The translations under genes and the position numbers were made by a program. A stretch of DNA of 64,000 nt from Pseudomonas sp. CFII64 (GTDB lineage: Bacteria > Pseudomonadota > Gammaproteobacteria > Pseudomonadales > Pseudomonadaceae). The stretch lies in contig NZ_ATLO01000036.1 in NCBI RefSeq assembly GCF_000416235.1, positions 102,290 through 166,289 on the forward strand, given 5' to 3'. Shown in pieces: positions 9,109 to 17,458 of this stretch. Within the stretch, counting starts at the first letter, position 1. Each line of letters opens with the position of its first letter. Below the pieces are notes generated by a model. It searched no databases. It was given only the letters and a program-made list of their open reading frames with translations, and had not been told where the DNA came from.

Positions 9109-10212
9109 TCACTCCCGATGGTCGTGGGTCTGGGTGATACGGCCTTGTTCCACGTGGAACAAAGCGACTGGCGTTTCCGTCTGCCAGCCTTCCCTCAATA
9201 ATTCGTGGTCTACACAGGTAATGAAAACCTGGCAGCGTAATTCTTCCAGCAAACGGCAAAGTGCCTGGCGGTGACGCTCATCGAGTTCCGACGGCAAGTC
9301 ATCCACCAGGTAAATACATTGGCCGCGTCGAGCCTGGCTAACGAGATGTCCTTGGGCTATGCGCAGCGCACAGACCACCAACTTCTGCTGACCCCGGGAC
9401 AAAATATCCGCGGCGTTGTGTGCGCCTAATCTAAGGCGCAAGTCAGCGCGTTGTGGTCCGGCCTGTGTATGGCCCATTTGCTGATCCCGATGGAGAGAAG
9501 AAGCGAGCACCGTGCTCAACTCTTTTTCTTTATCCCATCCGCGGTAGTAGCTCAGGGTCAAACCTTCGAGCTCAACCAGCTCGCTCAAGGTTTGTTCAAA
9601 GACTGGCTTCAAAGCCTTGATGTATGCTCGGCGAAACTCATCTATTTCATCGCTGGCCAGGCACAGCTCGCGATCCCATGCCGCTTGCGAAGCGACGTCA
9701 AGTGTACCATGCCGAAGCCATGAGTTTCGCTGCCTCAAGGCCTTCTGCAGGCGCTGCCACGTCGACATGAATCGAGGTTCCACGTGGAACACTCCCCAGT
9801 CGAGAAACTGTCTGCGTATTTTGGGCGCGCCTTCCAGCAAGCGAAAACTGTCCGGATTGATCAGTTGCAGCGGTAAGGTCTCGGCAAGTTGCGCCGCGCT
9901 GCGTGCGTTCTGTCCATCAATCCGGATCTGAAAATCGCCCTGGCGATCCCGTGAAACGCCCAAGCTGCTGTGGCCGCCTTCGGCCAGTTCGACCTGGCCA
10001 AAAACCGTACACGACGGTTGCTCGTACTGAATGACGGGAAGCAAGCGCGCGCTGCGAAAGGACCGGGCAAGACCGAGCAAATGGATGGCTTCCAGCACGC
10101 TGGTTTTGCCACTGCCATTTTCACCGTGGAGGATGTTGATACGCGGGGAAGGGGAGAAGGTCACCGGGTGCAGATTGCGCACCCCGGTGACCGAGACGCG
10201 GCTGAGAGACAT
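9109..10212 (-). CDS. recF: DNA replication and repair protein RecF
   Basis: SMC-like ABC ATPase that loads RecA at single-strand gaps with RecO and RecR. The 367 residues show Walker A GENGSGKT at residues 30-37, the ABC signature LSRGQQKL and Walker B IYLVDDLPSELD. Two parS centromere sites lie inside its coding sequence, and each is translated as F-H-V-E. It lies 29 nt after dnaN and 4 nt before gyrB. Confidence 0.98.
   Translation of the reverse strand: MSLSRVSVTGVRNLHPVTFSPSPRINILHGENGSGKTSVLEAIHLLGLARSFRSARLLPVIQYEQPSCTVFGQVELAEGGHSSLGVSRDRQGDFQIRIDGQNARSAAQLAETLPLQLINPDSFRLLEGAPKIRRQFLDWGVFHVEPRFMSTWQRLQKALRQRNSWLRHGTLDVASQAAWDRELCLASDEIDEFRRAYIKALKPVFEQTLSELVELEGLTLSYYRGWDKEKELSTVLASSLHRDQQMGHTQAGPQRADLRLRLGAHNAADILSRGQQKLVVCALRIAQGHLVSQARRGQCIYLVDDLPSELDERHRQALCRLLEELRCQVFITCVDHELLREGWQTETPVALFHVEQGRITQTHDHRE
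9146..9161. other. parS centromere site (perfect palindrome)
   Basis: TGTTCCACGTGGAACA is a perfect 16-bp palindrome, extended to 18 bp by flanking T and A (9145-9162). It matches the consensus ParB-binding site. It lies in the last codons of recF (encoding L-F-H-V-E-Q), about 4 kb from oriC and 16 kb from parAB. Confidence 0.95.
9776..9791. other. parS centromere site (one mismatch)
   Basis: GGTTCCACGTGGAACA keeps the 14-bp core palindrome GTTCCACGTGGAAC and differs from the first site only at the outermost base. It is inside recF (codons V-F-H-V-E-P), 630 bp from the first site. Confidence 0.9.
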
Positions 10213-10241
10213 CTAGGTTCCGCTGAACATGAACAAGCTGG

Positions 10242-11345
10242 TTACAGGCGCATCGGCATAACGACATAGGCGGAATCGTCGTTGTCCGACTCTTGCACCA
10301 GGGCGCTGCTGTTGGAGTCCGACAGAATCAGGCGAACCTGTTCAGTGGTCATCACACCCAGGACGTCCAGCAAGTAGCTGACGTTGAAGCCGATTTCCAG
10401 CGAACCACCGTTGTAGTCCACGCTGATCTCTTCTTCTGCTTCTTCCTGCTCCGGGTTGTTCGCCTGAATCTTCAACTGGCCAGCGGCCAACTGCAGACGA
10501 ATACCCCGGTACTTTTCGTTGGAAAGAATAGCCGTGCGGCTGAACGCTTCGCGCAGCGCCTGACGATCACCCAATACCAGTTTGTCGCCGCCTTTTGGCA
10601 GGACGCGCTCGTAGTCAGGGAATTTGCCGTCGACCAGTTTCGAAGTGAACGTGAACTCGCCGGTGGTGGCGCGAATGTGGTGCTGACCCAGCACGATGCT
10701 GACGATACCGTCTTGCTCGGTCAGCAAGCGCGCCAATTCAAGGATACCTTTGCGCGGCACGATCACTTGATGACGATCAGCGTGTTCGATCTCGGCCGAC
10801 ATCGAGCACATGGCCAGACGGTGACCGTCAGTGGCAACGGCGCGCAGAATGCCGGCACTGACTTCCAGCAACATGCCGTTGAGGTAGTAGCGCACGTCTT
10901 GTTGAGCCATGGCAAAACTGGTGCGTTCAATCAGGCGACGCAGTTTGCTCTGCACCAGATTGAACGTCAGGGAGCCCGGACCTTCTTCAACGGTCGGAAA
11001 ATCGTTGGCTGGCAGCGTCGACAAGGTGAAGCGACTGCGGCCAGCCTTGACGATCAACTTGGCATCGTCGAGCTTGATGTCGATGAGTGCGTCGTTGGGC
11101 AGGCTTTTGCAGATGTCCATCAGCTTGCGCGCAGGTACGGTGATCTCGCCCGGCTCAGCAGGTTCTTCCAACTGGACGCGACCGACCAGTTCGACCTCAA
11201 GATCGGTACCGGTCAGCGAAAGCTGTTGGCCTTGAACAACCAACAGCACATTGGAGAGCACCGGCAAGGTCTGGCGGCGTTCAACCACGCCGGCGACCAA
11301 TTGCAGGGGTTTCAACAGGGCTTCGCGTTGAATGGTGAAATGCAT
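10242..11345 (-). CDS. dnaN: DNA polymerase III beta sliding clamp
   Basis: Ring-shaped processivity clamp of the replicative polymerase. Its 367 residues are normal for Pseudomonas. It starts MHFTIQREALLKPLQLVAGVVERRQTLPVL and ends with the canonical DDSAYVVMPMRL, whose terminal residues line the partner-binding groove. It lies 38 nt downstream of dnaA in the same operon. Confidence 0.99.
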   Translation of the reverse strand: MHFTIQREALLKPLQLVAGVVERRQTLPVLSNVLLVVQGQQLSLTGTDLEVELVGRVQLEEPAEPGEITVPARKLMDICKSLPNDALIDIKLDDAKLIVKAGRSRFTLSTLPANDFPTVEEGPGSLTFNLVQSKLRRLIERTSFAMAQQDVRYYLNGMLLEVSAGILRAVATDGHRLAMCSMSAEIEHADRHQVIVPRKGILELARLLTEQDGIVSIVLGQHHIRATTGEFTFTSKLVDGKFPDYERVLPKGGDKLVLGDRQALREAFSRTAILSNEKYRGIRLQLAAGQLKIQANNPEQEEAEEEISVDYNGGSLEIGFNVSYLLDVLGVMTTEQVRLILSDSNSSALVQESDNDDSAYVVMPMRL

Positions 11346-11383
11346 GGTCTAGTCCCTTGCCTTAATAAGCTGCGCTGGTGTCA

Positions 11384-12892
11384 TCAGGTAGTCAGAGTAC
11401 GCAGCAGGTTCTTGTAGTCCTCGCGGATGTCCGCGTCGGATTCCTTAAGTTCGTTGATCTTGCGGCATGCGTGCAAGACCGTCGTATGGTCACGACCGCC
11501 AAACACATCGCCAATTTCGGGCAAACTGTGGTTGGTCAGTTCCTTGGACAACGCCATCGCCACCTGGCGCGGGCGAGCTACCGATCGGGAACGACGCTTG
11601 GACAACAGGTCGGAAATCTTGATCTTGTAGTACTCGGCGACGGTGCGCTGAATGTTATCCACACTCACCAGCTTGTCTTGCAACGCCAGCAAGTCTTTCA
11701 GCGATTCGCGAATCAGCTCGATGGTGATATCACGACCCATGAAGTGCGAGTGGGCAATGACACGCTTGAGCGCACCTTCGAGTTCACGGACGTTGGAGCG
11801 GATGCGCTGGGCAATGAAAAACGCGGCATCGTGTGGCAGATCCACTTTCGCCTGATCCGCTTTCTTCATCAGAATCGCAACCCGGGTTTCCAGCTCGGGC
11901 GGCTCGACCGCAACGGTCAGGCCCCAGCCGAAACGCGATTTCAGACGTTCTTCCAGGCCTTCGATCTCTTTCGGATAGCGGTCACTGGTCAGAATGACTT
12001 GCTGTCCACCTTCCAGTAACGCGTTGAAAGTATGGAAGAATTCTTCCTGAGAGCGCTCTTTGCGGGCGAAGAATTGAATGTCATCAATCAGCAGCGCGTC
12101 CACCGAACGGTAGAAACGCTTGAACTCGTTGATTGCATTCAGTTGCAGCGCCTTGACCATGTCGGCCACAAAGCGCTCCGAATGCAGGTACACCACCTTG
12201 GCATTCGGGTTCTTCTTTAACAGGTGGTTACCCACAGCGTGCATCAAGTGGGTTTTACCCAGGCCAACACCGCCATAAAGGAACAGCGGGTTGTAACCGT
12301 GCTTGGGGTTATCCGCGACTTGCCAGGCGGCAGCGCGCGCCAGTTGGTTGGACTTACCTTCGACAAAGTTTTCGAAGGTGAAGGTCCGGTTCAGGTAGCT
12401 GGTGTGCTTGAGCGCACCTTCTACCTGAACCGTGCGCTGTTCGGCACGTGCTGGCGCTTGCTGAGAGCTGGCTCCAGCCATCGGATCAAAGCTGGCCCGC
12501 GACGGTTCGTCGTGGACAGGCATCGGATGCGCGGGGGCTGGCGTTGCTACCTGGGCTGGCGCGGAGGCCGCGACCTGATTAGACACCATAGCCTGAGAAG
12601 CGGCAGCGGCCAGCGGCGCATTGGGTGCAGCGCGGGGAGCAGAACTGCGCTTGCTGCCTATTAATAAGGAAAGCGCAGGCGCCAGTCCCTGGCCGTGTTC
12701 ACCCAGCAGCTCAAGCAGGCGACTCAGGTATTTTTCATTGACCCAATCGAGAACAAAGCGGTTCGGCGCATAGACGCGCAACTCGTCGCCTTCGGCTTCG
12801 ACCTGTAGCGGACGGATCCAGGTGTTGAATTGCTGGGCAGGCAGCTCGTCGCGCAAAAGCTCCACGCACTGCTGCCAAAGTTCCACTGACAC
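11384..12892 (-). CDS. dnaA: Chromosomal replication initiator DnaA
   Basis: AAA+ initiator that binds the 9-bp DnaA boxes of oriC and unwinds the origin. The start is GTG at 12892 (S-V-E-L-W-Q-Q), giving 502 residues. Domain I covers about 1-85. Domain II is a long linker (about 85-165) rich in Ala, Pro and Ser. The AAA+ domain carries Walker A GGVGLGKTH and Walker B LLIDDIQF. Domain IV ends with the DnaA signature GGRDHTTVLHACRKI. A perfect DnaA box lies 69 bp upstream (12961-12969), consistent with autoregulation. Confidence 0.99.
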   Translation of the reverse strand: MSVELWQQCVELLRDELPAQQFNTWIRPLQVEAEGDELRVYAPNRFVLDWVNEKYLSRLLELLGEHGQGLAPALSLLIGSKRSSAPRAAPNAPLAAAASQAMVSNQVAASAPAQVATPAPAHPMPVHDEPSRASFDPMAGASSQQAPARAEQRTVQVEGALKHTSYLNRTFTFENFVEGKSNQLARAAAWQVADNPKHGYNPLFLYGGVGLGKTHLMHAVGNHLLKKNPNAKVVYLHSERFVADMVKALQLNAINEFKRFYRSVDALLIDDIQFFARKERSQEEFFHTFNALLEGGQQVILTSDRYPKEIEGLEERLKSRFGWGLTVAVEPPELETRVAILMKKADQAKVDLPHDAAFFIAQRIRSNVRELEGALKRVIAHSHFMGRDITIELIRESLKDLLALQDKLVSVDNIQRTVAEYYKIKISDLLSKRRSRSVARPRQVAMALSKELTNHSLPEIGDVFGGRDHTTVLHACRKINELKESDADIREDYKNLLRTLTT

Positions 12893-13390
12893 GGATATCC
12901 CCTAAGTCGAAAGCCGGTGAGGCAAAAAACAAGCGGCCATTGTAACGATCAGAGCGCGACTTATCCACATGTAGCTTGCGTACAGAGCTGTTGAAATCAG
13001 GCTTTTATCGAGAATTTACGCGACGGACGGCATGTGGATAAGCCCTGTGGATAACCCCGCTTCAGGTCTTTGCATAAGTCGGGTCGAAAGTCTGTGGATA
13101 ACCCGCCTGTGGATAACAAGGCATTTCATGCACAGCTTTTCCGACAGCGCAGCACAGGCAGAGCACCGTTTCTCGACAGTGTTGTCATTCTCTGTACGCT
13201 ACGTGTTTACTGGGCTAAGGCCAGTTATCCACAGCGAAGTGCTGCCCTAGCTTTAATAAGCTTTATAAAGAAGCTTTAAATACTTTCCTTCTTTATTTCT
13301 ATATCTAGCGCCGTCATCCATTTCGAATCAATCTGAGGGACAGGCAAAAAAGGCCCTGAAGAAGTAAATGAACGAAACGTTGGTTGGAAA
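12893..13390. other. oriC: Chromosomal replication origin oriC (dnaA-rpmH intergenic)
   Basis: Six perfect DnaA boxes are present. Two read TTATCCACA (12961-12969, 13225-13233). Four read TGTGGATAA (13033-13041, 13046-13054, 13093-13101, 13108-13116), arranged as two close pairs. Beyond them, 13248-13310 is very AT-rich, with repeated CTTTA / AAGCTTTA words and ATTTCTATATCT at 13295-13306; this is the likely unwinding element. The position between divergent dnaA and rpmH is the standard Pseudomonas origin. No gene lies in this stretch. Confidence 0.95.
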
Positions 13391-13419
13391 TTGACCTAGA
13401 GGCGCGGTTTCTCTAGAAT
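13391..13419 (+). promoter_or_regulatory. Sigma-70 promoter of rpmH
   Basis: The -35 element is TTGACC (13391-13396) and the -10 element is TAGAAT (13414-13419), separated by 17 bp and followed by a leader of about 55 nt to the rpmH ATG. This suits a strong ribosomal-protein promoter firing away from oriC. Confidence 0.8.
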
Positions 13420-13479
13420 CCCCGGTCTCTTAAAACGGGGGCCATTCCGGCCCGTTGTGGACGAACCAGGTAACACGAC

Positions 13480-13614
13480 ATGAAACGTACTTTCCAACCA
13501 AGCACTATCAAACGCGCTCGTACTCACGGTTTCCGTGCTCGCATGGCTACCAAGAACGGCCGTGCCGTCCTGTCGCGTCGCCGCGCCAAAGGTCGTGCGC
13601 GTCTGGCAGTTTGA
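13480..13614 (+). CDS. rpmH: 50S ribosomal protein L34
   Basis: Tiny basic ribosomal protein of 44 residues, starting M-K-R-T-F-Q-P-S and ending RRRAKGRARLAV, the full family length. The ATG at 13480 follows CCAGGTAACACGAC. It is the first gene of the rightward rpmH-rnpA-yidD-yidC operon. Confidence 0.99.
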   Translation: MKRTFQPSTIKRARTHGFRARMATKNGRAVLSRRRAKGRARLAV

Positions 13615-13630
13615 TAATCCGGCACTGGAG

Positions 13631-14032
13631 GTGAGTCAGGACTTCAGTCGGGAAAAGCGTTTGCTTACTCCCCGGCATTTCAAGGCAGTCTTTGACTCCC
13701 CTACCGGCAAGGTTCCGGGGAAAAATCTCCTGCTCCTTGCGCGCAATAACGACCTTGATCATCCCCGTCTGGGGCTGGTTATCGGTAAAAAGAGCGTCAA
13801 ACTCTCCGTTGAGCGCAACCGCTTGAAACGCCTGATGCGCGAATCATTTCGCCAACACCAAGATAATTTGGTCGGTTGGGATATCGTGATTGTCGCGCGC
13901 AAAGGGTTGGGTGAAATAGAAAACCCCGAATTGATTCAGCATTTCGGCAAGCTCTGGAAGCGTCTGGCGCGTAGTCAGCCGGCTCCTGCTGCAAAAACCG
14001 AAACTGTAGGGGTAGACAGTACCGATGCGTAA
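13631..14032 (+). CDS. rnpA: Ribonuclease P protein component
   Basis: Basic protein subunit of RNase P, which trims tRNA 5' leaders together with the RNA subunit. The start is GTG at 13631, giving 133 residues (SQDFSREKRLLTPRHFKAV), in keeping with other Pseudomonas RnpA proteins. Longer in-frame starts would run into rpmH. The RNR helix is visible as VERNRLKRLMRESFR. It begins 16 nt after rpmH and overlaps yidD by 8 nt. Confidence 0.96.
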   Translation: MSQDFSREKRLLTPRHFKAVFDSPTGKVPGKNLLLLARNNDLDHPRLGLVIGKKSVKLSVERNRLKRLMRESFRQHQDNLVGWDIVIVARKGLGEIENPELIQHFGKLWKRLARSQPAPAAKTETVGVDSTDA

Positions 14033-14270
14033 GCTGGCGCTCGTTCCGATCCAGTTTTACCGCTATGCCATCAGCCCGCTGATGGCCAGTCACTGTCGTT
14101 TCTACCCCAGTTGCTCCTGCTACGCGTATGAAGCCATTGAAAATCATGGCCTTCTACGCGGTGGCTGGCTGACCTTTCGTCGATTAGGTCGCTGTCATCC
14201 GTGGAATGCCGGTGGCTATGACCCGGTTCCACCTGTCCCCACCTCCCGTTCTTCTTCGATGGCCGAGTAA
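14025..14270 (+). CDS. yidD: Membrane protein insertion efficiency factor YidD
   Basis: Small (81 residues) membrane-associated protein that assists YidC/Sec-dependent insertion. It has the family core: an N-terminal amphipathic stretch (IQFYRYAISPLMASHCRFYPSCS, here noted only by its start and end), the CRFYPSCSCYAYEAI cysteine motif and the GRCHPWNAGGYDPVP block. It overlaps the rnpA end by 8 nt and lies 2 nt before yidC, so translational coupling is likely. Confidence 0.96.
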   Translation: MRKLALVPIQFYRYAISPLMASHCRFYPSCSCYAYEAIENHGLLRGGWLTFRRLGRCHPWNAGGYDPVPPVPTSRSSSMAE

Positions 14271-14272
14271 TC

Positions 14273-15955
14273 ATGGATATTAAACGCACGATCCTGATCG
14301 TCGCCCTGGCAATCGTGACCTACGTCGGGGTTCTGAAATGGAACCAAGACTACGGCCAGGCCGCCCTGCCGACTCAGAATGTTGCTGCCAGCACCACCGC
14401 ACCGGCTATACCGGATACGGCTGCAGGTACGAATGCTTCTGCAAGTGCCGATGTTCCTAGCGCCAGCGGCGATGCGACTGCTCCAATCGAGACCCCGGTT
14501 GCAACCAGCAAAGATCTCATCCAGGTCAAAACAGATGTGCTCAATCTCGAAATCGACCCGGTGGGTGGCGATGTCGTGCAACTGCGACTGCCACTTTATC
14601 CACGTCGTCAGGACCATCCAGACGTTCCGTTCCAGCTGTTCGATAACGGCGGCGAGCGTATCTTCCTGGCGCAAAGTGGTCTGACTGGCGTAAACGGCCC
14701 GGACGCTCGACCTGCTGGTCGTCCTGTTTACTCGACCGCACAGAAGTCTTATCAGCTGGTGGATGGTCAGGACCAATTGGTCGTCGATCTGAAATTCACT
14801 GATAACGGCGTCAATTACATCAAGCGCTTTACCTTCAAGCGCGGCCTGTATGACCTGGTTGTCAGCTACGTGATCGACAACCAGAGCGCTCAGCCCTGGT
14901 CCGGTAACATGTTCGCGCAACTCAAGCGCGATAACAGTTCCGATCCATCGTCGACTACTGCTACCGGTACTGCGACTTACCTCGGTGCCGCTCTGTGGAC
15001 ACCTTCGGAACCCTACAAAAAGGTGTCGATGAAAGACATCGACAAGGGTTCGATCAAGGAAACCGTACAAGGTGGCTGGGTTGCATGGCTGCAGCACTAC
15101 TTCGTAACGGCCTGGATTCCCGACAAGAACAACAGCAATGCTGTTACCACTCGTAAGGATAGTCAGGGCAACTACATCATTGGTTTCACTGGCCCGGCGT
15201 TGACCATTGCGCCAGGTGCCAAAGGTGAAGCGACCGCTACGTTGTACGCCGGCCCGAAAAGCCAGGCGGTGCTCAAAGAGTTATCCCCAGGTCTGGAATT
15301 GACGGTCGACTACGGCATTCTGTGGTTCATCGCTCAACCGATCTTCTGGTTGCTGCAACACATCCACGCCATTGTGGGTAACTGGGGCTGGTCGATTATC
15401 TTCCTGACCATGCTGATCAAAGGGCTTTTCTTCCCTCTGTCGGCAGCCAGTTACAAATCCATGGCTCGTATGCGTGCAGTTGCACCGAAACTCGCGATTC
15501 TGAAAGAGCAACATGGCGATGACCGGCAGAAAATGTCGCAAGCCATGATGGAGCTGTACAAGAAGGAAAAGATCAACCCGTTGGGTGGATGCTTGCCTAT
15601 CCTTGTACAAATGCCGGTCTTCCTGTCGCTGTACTGGGTACTGCTTGAAAGCGTAGAAATGCGCCAGGCCCCGTGGCTGTTGTGGATTACCGACCTGTCG
15701 ATCAAGGATCCGTTCTTCATCCTGCCGATCATCATGGGCGCCACGATGTTCATCCAGCAGCGTTTGAACCCGACACCTCCGGATCCGATGCAGGCCAAGG
15801 TCATGAAGCTGATGCCAATCATCTTCACGTTCTTCTTCCTGTGGTTCCCGGCTGGTCTGGTTCTGTACTGGGTTGTGAACAACACCTTGTCCATTACGCA
15901 GCAGGCGTACATCACTCGCAAGATCGAAGCGGCTGCCAAGAAAGCAGAAGCCTGA
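14273..15955 (+). CDS. yidC: Membrane protein insertase YidC
   Basis: Inner-membrane insertase acting alone or with SecYEG. The 560 residues start with TM1 (about 6-23), followed by an Ala/Thr/Pro-rich linker (about 35-80). The large periplasmic P1 domain then runs to about residue 340. The conserved C-terminal insertase core carries the remaining five helices (for example GLELTVDYGILWFIAQPIFW, and WLLWITDLSIKDPFFILPII). A positively charged tail ends the protein. Gram-negative YidC is normally 540-560 residues. Confidence 0.98.
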   Translation: MDIKRTILIVALAIVTYVGVLKWNQDYGQAALPTQNVAASTTAPAIPDTAAGTNASASADVPSASGDATAPIETPVATSKDLIQVKTDVLNLEIDPVGGDVVQLRLPLYPRRQDHPDVPFQLFDNGGERIFLAQSGLTGVNGPDARPAGRPVYSTAQKSYQLVDGQDQLVVDLKFTDNGVNYIKRFTFKRGLYDLVVSYVIDNQSAQPWSGNMFAQLKRDNSSDPSSTTATGTATYLGAALWTPSEPYKKVSMKDIDKGSIKETVQGGWVAWLQHYFVTAWIPDKNNSNAVTTRKDSQGNYIIGFTGPALTIAPGAKGEATATLYAGPKSQAVLKELSPGLELTVDYGILWFIAQPIFWLLQHIHAIVGNWGWSIIFLTMLIKGLFFPLSAASYKSMARMRAVAPKLAILKEQHGDDRQKMSQAMMELYKKEKINPLGGCLPILVQMPVFLSLYWVLLESVEMRQAPWLLWITDLSIKDPFFILPIIMGATMFIQQRLNPTPPDPMQAKVMKLMPIIFTFFFLWFPAGLVLYWVVNNTLSITQQAYITRKIEAAAKKAEA

Positions 15956-15983
15956 TCACAGCTTGTGAATAAGTTGTACAAGG

Positions 15984-16004
15984 CGCCCCCTAGTGGGGCG
16001 TTTT
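15984..16004 (+). terminator. Terminator after yidC
   Basis: GC-rich stem CGCCCC-(CTAGT)-GGGGCG at 15984-16000 followed by TTTT. It lies 29 nt past the yidC stop and 32 nt before mnmE, so it partly separates the two. Confidence 0.85.
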
Positions 16005-16035
16005 GCTATCTGTCATTTGCTCCAGGAGCCGGACC

Positions 16036-17406
16036 ATGAATGTCCCACGTGAAACCATTGCTGCCATCGCCACAGCCCAGGGCCGCGGCGGGGTAGGCAT
16101 TGTGCGTATATCCGGCCCGTTGGCGAGCAAGGCGGCGACGGCCATTACCGGCCGCGAACTTAAACCGCGTTTTGCGCATTACGGGCCCTTTGCCGACGAG
16201 TCCGGGCAGGTTATTGACGAAGGCATCGCCTTGTATTTCCCGGGCCCTAATTCGTTTACCGGCGAAGACGTCCTTGAACTGCAAGGCCATGGCGGGCCTG
16301 TGGTTCTGGATATGCTGCTGCAAAGATGCCTGCAACTGGGCAGTCGCCTGGCGCGACCAGGTGAATTCAGCGAGCGCGCATTCCTCAACGACAAGCTCGA
16401 CCTCGCCCAGGCGGAGGCGATTGCTGACCTGATCGAAGCCAGTTCGGCCCAGGCCGCACGCAATGCGTTGCGCTCATTGCAGGGCGCTTTTTCCCGGCGT
16501 GTGGATAACTTGACCGAGAAATTGATCAGCCTGCGCATCTATGTCGAAGCGGCCATCGACTTTCCCGAGGAAGAAATCGACTTCCTTGCCGATGGTCATG
16601 TGCTGAGCATGCTGGATGCGGTGCGTGCGGAGTTATCCACAGTGCTGCACGAAGCTGGGCAGGGCGCGTTATTGCGGGACGGGATGACCGTGGTCATTGC
16701 CGGTCGACCGAATGCGGGTAAATCCAGCCTCTTGAATGCGCTGGCAGGCAAGGAAGCGGCTATCGTCACCGAGATTGCCGGCACCACTCGGGATATCCTG
16801 CGCGAACATATCCACATCGATGGCATGCCGCTGCACGTTGTAGACACCGCCGGTTTGCGTGATACCGAGGATCAGGTGGAGAAAATAGGCGTGGAACGTG
16901 CGCTCAAGGCCATTGGTGAGGCCGACCGGATTCTGTTGGTGGTCGATTCAACCGCTCCGGAGGCTGTGGATCCTTTCGCATTGTGGCCCGAGTTTCTCGA
17001 ACAACGGCCTGACCCGGCCAAAGTCACCCTGATTCGCAACAAGGCGGATTTGAGCGGCGATCTGATCGAGATGCACACCAGCGCCGATGGCCACGTAACG
17101 ATTAGCCTGAGTGCCAAGGCGGAAGGTGAAGGCCTGAACTTGCTGCGCGAGCATCTCAAGGCCTGCATGGGTTACGAGCAGACCTCTGAAAGCAGCTTTA
17201 GCGCGCGTCGACGCCATTTGGAGGCACTACGACATGCCAGTGGCTCGCTGGAACACGGCAGGGCGCAGCTGACGTTGGCGGGCGCAGGGGAGTTATTGGC
17301 CGAAGATCTGCGTCAGGCGCAACAGTCCTTGGCGGAAATTACCGGTGCATTCAGTTCGGACGACCTGTTGGGTCGAATATTTTCCAGCTTTTGCATCGGC
17401 AAATAG
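16036..17406 (+). CDS. mnmE: tRNA uridine-5-carboxymethylaminomethyl modification GTPase MnmE
   Basis: Together with MnmG this GTPase installs the cmnm5 group at U34 of several tRNAs. The ATG at 16036 has AGGAG 7 nt upstream and gives 456 residues; the upstream in-frame methionine is not conserved. Visible are the N-terminal folate-binding domain, the inserted G domain (GRPNAGKSS, DTAGLRDT, NKAD) and the C-terminal CIGK with its essential Cys. In many pseudomonads mnmG follows directly; here the fec-type cassette separates them. A degenerate parS-like palindrome spans codons 2-7. Confidence 0.98.
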   Translation: MNVPRETIAAIATAQGRGGVGIVRISGPLASKAATAITGRELKPRFAHYGPFADESGQVIDEGIALYFPGPNSFTGEDVLELQGHGGPVVLDMLLQRCLQLGSRLARPGEFSERAFLNDKLDLAQAEAIADLIEASSAQAARNALRSLQGAFSRRVDNLTEKLISLRIYVEAAIDFPEEEIDFLADGHVLSMLDAVRAELSTVLHEAGQGALLRDGMTVVIAGRPNAGKSSLLNALAGKEAAIVTEIAGTTRDILREHIHIDGMPLHVVDTAGLRDTEDQVEKIGVERALKAIGEADRILLVVDSTAPEAVDPFALWPEFLEQRPDPAKVTLIRNKADLSGDLIEMHTSADGHVTISLSAKAEGEGLNLLREHLKACMGYEQTSESSFSARRRHLEALRHASGSLEHGRAQLTLAGAGELLAEDLRQAQQSLAEITGAFSSDDLLGRIFSSFCIGK

Positions 17407-17408
17407 TG

Positions 17409-17443
17409 ATTGGCGGCCTGGCTATCGAACTCTGGCCGCCAAT
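17409..17443. terminator. Inverted repeat between convergent mnmE and receptor gene
   Basis: Perfect 10-bp stem ATTGGCGGCC / GGCCGCCAAT with a 15-nt loop, just after the mnmE stop. It has no T-run, so a terminator role is only probable. A perfect DnaA-box 9-mer follows at 17447-17455. Confidence 0.5.
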
Positions 17444-17458
17444 AACTTATCCACAGGT

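Noticed and set aside
12893..13390. CRISPR-like repeat pattern in oriC
   Set aside because: The repeated 9-mers are DnaA boxes in both orientations with irregular spacing; no repeat-spacer structure or cas gene.
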